Shown one piece after another: positions 58,214 to 64,000 of a stretch of 64,000 bases of DNA. Under the pieces are notes generated by a model. The model did not search any database, was not told the DNA's origin, and saw only the letters and a list, made by a program, of their open reading frames with translations. Position 1 is the first letter of the stretch. The number at the start of each line of letters is the position of its first letter. Both the position numbers and the translations under genes were made by a program. The DNA is from JAHEFU01 sp041395205 (GTDB taxonomy: Bacteria > 4484-113 > JAFGCY01), in the NCBI GenBank assembly GCA_041395205.1, contig JAWLAZ010000001.1:1736001-1800000 (forward strand), written 5' to 3'.

Positions 58214-58373
58214 ATGCGATTTGGCAATTGTACCGGAAGTCAGGAATCACATATGCTGAGATTGTCAATATTGAGAAATGCGTTAACAAAGTGAATGTTG
58301 AATTTTCAATCGATGGTTTGCACAGGACACCTGCCCCCGCACCTCCGTCATTCAAGGCAGATTGTGACAATGT

Positions 58374-58769
58374 TCAGGCGTATGCCGTCTGGCTGACGGG
58401 CTTGTCCGTCAGGTTCAGCCTGGTCAGGGCCTCGGCCAGTTTGGCATCGCTGACCGGCTTGACTAGGATCGAGTTCACGCCGGCCTCCATCAGGGGCAGG
58501 GCCGTGTCCGGTGTCACTGAAGCACTGATCACGATGATCTTGGTGCTGCGGTTGACCGTGCGGATCATCTTGGCGCACTCCAGTCCGTTGCAGACCGGCA
58601 TTTCGTAGTCCAGGATCACCAGTGAGGGCTGCAGGGTATTCACCTGCTCCGCCCCCAGCACGCCGTTGTCAGCCAGTCCCACGATGCGGATGCCGTGGTA
58701 TTCCAGGGTCCGGGCGAAGCGGAAGCGGAATACCTTGCTGTCGTCAATTACCACTGCCGTGTTTTCCAT
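58374..58769 (-). CDS. CheY-like single-domain response regulator
   Basis: A 131-residue receiver domain only. VVIDDSK (acidic pocket), phospho-Asp in LVILDYEMPVCNGLE, ISAS and LVKPVSD are all present, so it should accept a phosphate and act by protein contact. No kinase gene is adjacent. The ATG at 58769 is chosen because the open frame upstream is not protein-like. It could work with the giant hybrid kinase or with a chemotaxis-like system elsewhere. Confidence 0.85.
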   Translation of the reverse strand: MENTAVVIDDSKVFRFRFARTLEYHGIRIVGLADNGVLGAEQVNTLQPSLVILDYEMPVCNGLECAKMIRTVNRSTKIIVISASVTPDTALPLMEAGVNSILVKPVSDAKLAEALTRLNLTDKPVSQTAYA

Positions 58770-59059
58770 CTCTGCAAGTTCCAAGATCTGAGATAGCTGG
58801 ATTCTATCCGAACCGGCAGACCAATAATGGACCTCTGGACAGGTTTTCCTGTACCGCAATTCAGAAGCAAGGCTGCCAGCAACTGAATGCAGCAAGAATT
58901 GCCACAATCCTGACTTGTCCGGGTACGGATTCCCCGGAGATCCCCGGATCCGCAGGGAATTCCTGCGAATCTGCAGGATTCCTCCATGGAAATGCAGACT
59001 TAAATCCCGGTGAAGTTCTGATTGCCAGATCAGGGAGGAAGGACCTGTATCTGCCTGCC
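58770..59059. other. Non-coding region with paired palindromes
   Basis: GCAGG-GAATT-CCTGC (58952-58966) is followed at once by GAATC-TGCAG-GATTC (58967-58981). Both are perfect 15-bp palindromes. No gene is seen; the minus-strand open frame here is an upstream extension of the CheY-like gene. Confidence 0.5.
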
Positions 59060-59094
59060 AAAGCAAAACGGGGAGGCCTGGGCTGGCCTCCCCG
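59060..59094 (-). terminator. Intrinsic terminator of the nucleotidase lipoprotein gene
   Basis: CGGGGAGGCC/GGCCTCCCCG, a perfect 10-bp stem with a 6-nt loop, followed on the minus strand by TTTTGCTTT, 60 bp after the stop codon. Confidence 0.75.
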
Positions 59095-59153
59095 GATGCT
59101 GGTGGTCCCCGGCGTTTTTTCACCGGAATGAGGATGGTTAAACGAGGGAATCG

Positions 59154-62100
59154 TCAGTTGCTGGACAGCTCCCAGATCACAACCGTGCCGCTCACCTCAC
59201 AGGCGTAGGCAATCAGCGGCCTGCCGCGCGGACTGAGGTCCGCCGGGATGAACAGGAAGCCCTCGGGAGCAACATCCTTCTGCTCACCGTTCGGATCAGT
59301 GGTGACGTAGTCGAGCATTGCCGGGCTCTGCGGATCAGAGATGTCGTAGACGAACATCCCGCCTTGGCGCTCCAGGCCGATGAAACCGAAGGTCGTGCCG
59401 CGGTAGTGGCCGATGCACAGGCCTTCGGGCTCGCAGCCCTTGTCGTCACTGCGCTTGTCGAACTCTCCGATGTCGCCGTCATCCATGTTGAAGATGCCGG
59501 CATGATTGGCGGCGAGGAACTGCTCGAAGGCATCGCCGCTGTCATAGACCTGCGTGCCGGGCTGCCAGATGCTGAAGCTGCGGGCGCCGTAGCCGTAGAT
59601 CACGTCGTAATCGCCATCGTCGTCGGTGTCGCCCTGGGCGAAGGTGACCTTCATGCGGCCGAGGTTCTCATCCTTGAGCAGGTCCACCTCGTTCGGGAAG
59701 ACCGTGTCATCAAGGTCGAGGTCCTTCACGCGGCCCTCCTCGGAGTAGCCGGCGTAGTCGCGGGAGTCGCCCTCGTTGGCTGAGACGATGTAGAACTGGC
59801 CGTTGGCAGCGTAGCCCCCGACGGTGTCGGGCATGTAGAAGCTCTGCACCGGCCAGTTGCCCAGCAGGATGCCCGGGTCGCCGCCGCCGCCGTTGCGGTC
59901 GGAGGGATCGAGCTGCGGGCCGCTGGACCAGTCCTTGGCACCGAGCGGGTACAGCCCGCTGATGCTGAAGTCGGAGAGGTCGATCTCCAGCAGGGCGTTG
60001 TTCTCCTGGCAGGAGACCCAGGCACGGCTGTTGTCAGGGGCAATGGCGATGTACTCCGGCTCAAGGTCCTCGGCCAAGGTGCTCGGCACGTCGCCGGGCT
60101 GCTTGATCCCGAACACGCGCACGCCGGCGGCCTCATGGGCGGCCTGCTCGGCATTGAGGCCCGTCAGCGGGATCTGCGTCACGAGCGGGCTGGCCGTGCC
60201 ACCGGAGATGTCGATCACCGTGATGCTGCCCTCAGGGTCGATGGTGTAGTCGTCATTCGGCTCACCCTCGTTGGCGGTCAGCAACAGGCGGCTGTCGGGG
60301 GTCAGCACCACGTTGTCAGGCAGCGCGCCGGTCGGGTTGCTGGAGAGCAGCGCGAGCGTGGCCGCATCGTAGATGTTGCAGACGCCGGCGTCGGTCTTCG
60401 TGTCATTGGCGATGGAAACCGCCACGATTCCGTGCTTGGCGACGCAGCTGGTCGGGCTGCCATAGGCGCTGGTGTCGATGCTGGATCCGCTGTCCACTGG
60501 GCTGCCCGGATCGGAGAGGTCCACCACGCTGACGCTCTTCGCACCGGCGTTGGTGAGGAAGACCCGGCGGGTGTCAGGGTCGTAGCTGATGATCTCCGCG
60601 GCACCCTCACCCAGTCCGGTGTCGAAGGTGGCGAGGTAGTCCACGCTGAAGCCGTTGCCGTTGACCGTCATGATGCGGCGCTCGCCGGGCAGGATGTTCA
60701 TGTCGCCATCCTCGCCCTCGTACGGGTACTGCACCGCGCTGACAACACCGCCGAGACCGTCCTCGATGTAGTTGCGCAGCGCCTGCTGGTAGCTGACGCC
60801 CAGCGTATAGAGCTTGTCACCGGTGAACGGGCTGCCGTCACCGCCACGGGCGAGGAAGTCGATCGTTGCCAGGTTGATCTTCGTGTCCGGGTTGAGTACG
60901 GTGCCGTCACTGATGAACTGCGTGCCGTCGGTGAACCAGGCATTCTTCACGCGGCTGCCGCTGCCGGGGTTGCCGAACTCGAAGGGCTCGCCGTCCTTGT
61001 CATATACGAAGCGCAGGCCGGCCACCTGCAGGAAGCCGCCGCTGGTACCCTGCACGCCGTTGACACTGCTTTCGAGAATGTCACGCAGGGTGCTGTGGGT
61101 CACACCCTCGAGGATGGTCACGAAGTTCGGGAAGGCGTTGATGTCGAAGGTGTCAAGCTCGGTGATGTCACCGGGTTCGATGATCGCATCATTGCGCATG
61201 CCGCCGCCGTTCTGGAAGGCCACATCGGCATGCGGGGCGCTGAAGCTGTCGGCCAGCTCGTTGGCCTGCCAGAGCAGGGCATCGGCGTCGAGATTGCCGA
61301 GGTTGGTCTCGGAGTTGCGCACGCCGATGATCGAGGGTTTGTCATTCACGTCATCCCAGCCACCGCGGCGGCCGTTGAGCGGGACTTCGGTGGTGCCGAT
61401 CACATTGGCTGCCAGTGCCGCCAGGCTGCTGCTGACCGGAGTGCTCACACTGCTCACGATCGCGGCGTTGCCCACAACGGCGTCCGGGTAGTCGCTGTTG
61501 GCGACGCGCTGCAGGCCGGAGTGGTCGCCCACCACGCCGGTCACCTCGCCGGCGTCGTTGAACTCAACCGTCAGCTGGCCGACATACTTGTAGTTGCCGG
61601 GCGTGGTGACGACGGGGATGTCCCTGCCATCCGCATCCTGCAGGATCACGGGGTAAGTGCGGCCGGCTACCGGCTCGTCACCGGGGATCAGGTTCTCGCT
61701 GGCATCGCCGTTGGCAAGCAGTTCATCGCCGCCGCCGGCCACCGCGATGTCGATGCCGCGCAGGGTGGAGATCAGGGACTCATCCTCGCCGATGCCCTGC
61801 ATGTGGGAGATCAGCACGATGATGTCCACGCCCTCGCTCTCGAGGCTGTCCACCTCCGCCTGGATGCTGGACTGCGCACTGAGCACGCTGACATTGCGCG
61901 GGTTGGAGAACTCACGGCTGATGCCGGCCTCGCTCACGCCACGCGGGCTGGAGATGATGTCCAGCAGCTCGGTGGTCGCGCCGACGATGCCGATCCTGCG
62001 GCCACCCTTCTCAACGGTCACGCTCTTGAACAGGCGGTCGCCGACGAGTGCCTGAAGATTCGGTTCATCCGTGTAGTCCAGGTTGCTGGAGAGGTAGGGC

Positions 62101-63275
62101 ACGCTGCTGGAGAACTCATTGATGAAGTCCGCGAGCACGTCCGGTCCGAAGTCGAAGTCGTGGTTGCCGAGGCAGATCGCATCGTAGCCGATCGCATCCA
62201 GCACGAGGGCATCGTAGAAGGTGCCGTCCTGCAGGCTGGCGTTGAACTCCGCACCGGCGAGGAAGTTGTCACCGCTGGAAACCGTGATGCTGGCATCCGC
62301 GAAGCTGCCGGAGTCAGTGCGCAGCTCATTGAGCTTCGTGATGAAGTTGGCGGCGCCGCCGAAGCTGGAGAGGTTGCCGCTGTCAGGCAGTTCCTCGCTG
62401 CCCGCGTTGAGCAGCTGGCTTTCACCGTCGTTGTTGTGGAACAGGGTGAGCGTGAAGGGCTCGGGCTCCACATCCAGGGGCGCTACCGTGAAGCTGCCGC
62501 TGGCGCTGTCGCCATTGCCGTTGGCATCCAGCACGGTCACGTTGTATGTATATGTCTTTGCTGCGCTCGTGCTGTTGAGCATCTGCACCGTGCGGCTGTC
62601 CGGGCTGGTGGCCGAGCTGGACTGCGCCGTGTTCGGATCCGCACCGCCGCCGAAGTTCCATTCAATGCTGTAGGGAGCCTCACCGCCGCTCCAGCTGGCC
62701 TGCCAGAGGGCATCCTCAGCCGCCTTGAGCCCGGAGGGCACGGTCACATTCAGTTCAGGCATGCTCACTTCAAGCTCGCTGCCGGCCACGAAGGAGCCGA
62801 AACGCGTGCTGCTTACCGTGGCCGTGCCGCCCTGTACGTTCACCTTGCCGAGGCTGGTCCAGCCGGGGACGGCGGAAACGGAGCTGTCGTTGAAGCGGTA
62901 GACCTCCACCTCACCCGTCTCGCTGCCCGCGGGCACGCTGATGCTGACACTGCGGTCAAAGACGCAGTCCGCAGGACTGAAGGCCACACTGCCGAAGCGG
63001 GTGGCGGTGAAGCTGTCCAGTACGGACTGGCTGACTGCCCCGCTGCTGAACTGGATCGTGCCGTTGCTGACCGAGTCGCTGGTGACGGTGCTGCCCGCAG
63101 GAATGCTGGCGACTGCGCCGTTGCTCCCGGTGACCGTCTCAGCCTGGCTGATGGTGGCCTCATTGTCCGGCTGCTTCGGACCTCCGCCTCCACCGCAGGC
63201 CGCGCAGCAGAGCGCCAGCAGCAGGGAGATGCTCAGCGAAGCCAGGAGCTGGCCCGCAAAATGTTTCCTGTACAT
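59154..63275 (-). CDS. Giant 5-nucleotidase / choice-of-anchor I lipoprotein
   Basis: A 1373-residue exported lipoprotein (signal ending LALCCAACGGGGG). Rough order: ZU5-like beta domain (30-180), PKD-like domain (200-285), metallophosphatase of the UshA 5-nucleotidase type (290-620: LFHNNDGE, SGDNFLAG, GNHDFDFG, ISHMQG, AGGGDE, TPGNYKYVG), nucleotidase C-domain (640-850: FQNGGGMRND), then a seven-bladed choice-of-anchor I propeller (about 870-1373, phytase-like). The usual HTND metal motif reads HNND. GAGGAGG is five bases before the ATG at 63275. Its Pho box ties it to phosphate starvation: it probably frees phosphate from nucleotides and other esters. Confidence 0.9.
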   Translation of the reverse strand: MYRKHFAGQLLASLSISLLLALCCAACGGGGGPKQPDNEATISQAETVTGSNGAVASIPAGSTVTSDSVSNGTIQFSSGAVSQSVLDSFTATRFGSVAFSPADCVFDRSVSISVPAGSETGEVEVYRFNDSSVSAVPGWTSLGKVNVQGGTATVSSTRFGSFVAGSELEVSMPELNVTVPSGLKAAEDALWQASWSGGEAPYSIEWNFGGGADPNTAQSSSATSPDSRTVQMLNSTSAAKTYTYNVTVLDANGNGDSASGSFTVAPLDVEPEPFTLTLFHNNDGESQLLNAGSEELPDSGNLSSFGGAANFITKLNELRTDSGSFADASITVSSGDNFLAGAEFNASLQDGTFYDALVLDAIGYDAICLGNHDFDFGPDVLADFINEFSSSVPYLSSNLDYTDEPNLQALVGDRLFKSVTVEKGGRRIGIVGATTELLDIISSPRGVSEAGISREFSNPRNVSVLSAQSSIQAEVDSLESEGVDIIVLISHMQGIGEDESLISTLRGIDIAVAGGGDELLANGDASENLIPGDEPVAGRTYPVILQDADGRDIPVVTTPGNYKYVGQLTVEFNDAGEVTGVVGDHSGLQRVANSDYPDAVVGNAAIVSSVSTPVSSSLAALAANVIGTTEVPLNGRRGGWDDVNDKPSIIGVRNSETNLGNLDADALLWQANELADSFSAPHADVAFQNGGGMRNDAIIEPGDITELDTFDINAFPNFVTILEGVTHSTLRDILESSVNGVQGTSGGFLQVAGLRFVYDKDGEPFEFGNPGSGSRVKNAWFTDGTQFISDGTVLNPDTKINLATIDFLARGGDGSPFTGDKLYTLGVSYQQALRNYIEDGLGGVVSAVQYPYEGEDGDMNILPGERRIMTVNGNGFSVDYLATFDTGLGEGAAEIISYDPDTRRVFLTNAGAKSVSVVDLSDPGSPVDSGSSIDTSAYGSPTSCVAKHGIVAVSIANDTKTDAGVCNIYDAATLALLSSNPTGALPDNVVLTPDSRLLLTANEGEPNDDYTIDPEGSITVIDISGGTASPLVTQIPLTGLNAEQAAHEAAGVRVFGIKQPGDVPSTLAEDLEPEYIAIAPDNSRAWVSCQENNALLEIDLSDFSISGLYPLGAKDWSSGPQLDPSDRNGGGGDPGILLGNWPVQSFYMPDTVGGYAANGQFYIVSANEGDSRDYAGYSEEGRVKDLDLDDTVFPNEVDLLKDENLGRMKVTFAQGDTDDDGDYDVIYGYGARSFSIWQPGTQVYDSGDAFEQFLAANHAGIFNMDDGDIGEFDKRSDDKGCEPEGLCIGHYRGTTFGFIGLERQGGMFVYDISDPQSPAMLDYVTTDPNGEQKDVAPEGFLFIPADLSPRGRPLIAYACEVSGTVVIWELSSN

Positions 63276-63334
63276 GGGATCCTCCTCGATAGCGGCACCA
63301 GCTCTTAAGCGTGCCGTCGTTGCCATCAGGCGCA

Positions 63335-63377
63335 ATGCTAGAGCGCTGTTATGTGAATGGCGTGAACCCGTAGTGAA
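63335..63377 (-). promoter_or_regulatory. Pho box and promoter of the nucleotidase lipoprotein gene
   Basis: Three TTCAC repeats (plus-strand GTGAA at 63353, 63362 and 63373) with the same 9- and 11-bp spacing as pstS2, and a TAGCAT -10 (63335-63340) exactly 12 bp away. Confidence 0.7.
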
Positions 63378-63409
63378 GAACGCTCAGGTTCAGGGCAAAT
63401 GCGGTCTGA

Positions 63410-63438
63410 TTGACAGCGCAGGCCGGTAATGCTAGATT
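63410..63438 (+). promoter_or_regulatory. Promoter of the BtrH_N-like gene
   Basis: Perfect TTGACA (63410-63415), 17-bp spacer, TAGATT (63433-63438), giving a leader of about 170 nt before the ATG at 63616. No gene is seen in that leader, only a GGTGC/GCACC hairpin near 63448. Confidence 0.6.
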
Positions 63439-63615
63439 CTTCGCACGGTGCTCCCGGCACCGGACCTCCTGACCGCCCGCCTGCGCCGGACGGCACTGCG
63501 GAGGCGAAGGGGACCTCTGTTCTCCGGGACTGGCGACTCTGTATCATTCATCTGGTCCGCTGCATGGACCGGGACCGCGCAGGGGTGGGAGTCCGTGCGG
63601 CCACTGGAGAGAATG

Positions 63616-64000
63616 ATGACGAAACGCAGCAGTTTCAAGAAGCTCGTACGCGAGCGGATGAAGAAGACGGGCGAGAGCTACAGCTCGGCCCGCCGGCAGA
63701 TCATTGCCGCAAGGGCCCCCGCAGCGGGCCTGACCCACTTCCCCGGCACCAACCCCGGCAGTACGGCTCTGCGTATCCTGCTCAGTGCAGCCGGAATCGT
63801 GAATCCGGCCACGAAGCAGGCATTCAGCGAGTCGATGATTCTGGGAATCTCAGGTGGGCTGGGGGCCGGCGTCTTCACCTTCCGCTATGAACAGCATGAC
63901 TTCAGTTCATTCTTTGCGGCCGGGCGGCACCTCTGGCAGGACAACCTGCTGTACATGCAGGGCTGCCTGGACCGTCTCGGTGTGGAGTACAGAGTCTGGG
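63616..64000 (+). CDS. BtrH_N-like protein, N-terminal part, cut by window edge
   Basis: An open frame of 128 codons runs off the window. After a basic helix (MTKRSSFKKLVRERMKKTGE), the segment HFPGTNPGSTALRILLSAAG ... FSESMILGISGGLGAGVFTFRYEQHDFSSFFAAGRHLWQDNLLYMQGCLDRLGVEYRVW resembles the N-terminal domain of BtrH-type proteins (BtrH_N/DUF4872), papain-like acyltransferases or peptidases of secondary metabolism. GGAG is six bases before this ATG; an ATG one codon upstream is possible. The neighbouring pathway lies outside the window. Confidence 0.6.
   Translation, partial: MTKRSSFKKLVRERMKKTGESYSSARRQIIAARAPAAGLTHFPGTNPGSTALRILLSAAGIVNPATKQAFSESMILGISGGLGAGVFTFRYEQHDFSSFFAAGRHLWQDNLLYMQGCLDRLGVEYRVW

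Noticed and set aside
58770..59123. N-terminal extension of the CheY-like regulator
   Set aside because: A receiver domain begins at the ATG at 58769; the extension lacks protein-like features and contains palindromes and a terminator.
60135..63308. 1057-codon plus-strand open frame
   Set aside because: Antisense to the nucleotidase lipoprotein, with a Val/Ala/Gly/Arg/His-rich shadow composition and no family motifs.

Overview
The window is a GC-rich bacterial chromosome segment with densely packed genes, many lipoproteins with Gly/Ser/Ala-Cys lipoboxes, a PhoB/PhoR-controlled phosphate system, periplasmic-type signal peptides and large extracellular beta-rich proteins (FG-GAP, PKD, dockerin-like, propeller). 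This fits a Gram-negative-type, probably free-living and uncultivated lineage; I cannot name the phylum from the sequence. No rRNA, tRNA, CRISPR array, phage or insertion sequence was found.

Left part (1-7383): a compact tryptophan operon on the minus strand, trpL-trpE-trpG-trpD-trpC-trpFB-trpA, with overlapping genes, a TrpF-TrpB fusion, a leader peptide carrying Trp-Leu-Trp-Trp and a palindrome over the promoter; rpiA is divergent. 7380-17170: a 1.2-kilo-residue FG-GAP/ASPIC lipoprotein, an ArsR-type metal sensor followed by an unlisted 52-residue cysteine-rich peptide gene with its own palindromic operator, two DUF2207 membrane proteins and pyruvate kinase. 17171-20579: repeats (a tandem array of GNRA-tetraloop hairpins, heptanucleotide arrays) around an ECF-type sigma factor and a membrane coiled-coil partner. 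20580-30242: YceI, a small lipoprotein, DUF502, two divergent paralogous subtilases with dockerin-like ends, a YCII-like protein and CstA.

30296-41700: a giant hybrid histidine kinase with 12 PAS domains, a DUF302 protein, and a GntR/YtrA-type operon (small DUF4177-like protein, GntR, SPFH protein, bacterial PH protein, two-TM protein, ABC ATPase) under one promoter with an operator at the start site. 41885-46979: KptA, a transglutaminase-like exported protein, QueD and a PKD/beta-propeller lipoprotein. 47354-56176: the Pho regulon core pstS2, pstS1, pstCAB, phoU (minus strand), and phoBR. 56409-64000: an orphan HTH/helical-repeat pair, a small lipoprotein, a CheY-like regulator, a 1373-residue nucleotidase/choice-of-anchor lipoprotein that carries the same Pho box as the pst genes, and the start of a BtrH_N-like gene cut by the window edge.

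Recurring regulatory themes: sigma70-like promoters with exact 17-bp spacers, several probable leaderless transcripts, and a shared Pho box (TTCAC-N6-TTCAC-N4-TTCAC, 12 bp from the -10) at four promoters. The best candidates for undescribed biology are the ArsR/Cys-rich peptide unit, the trpL-trpE overlapping attenuator and the GNRA hairpin array after pyk.
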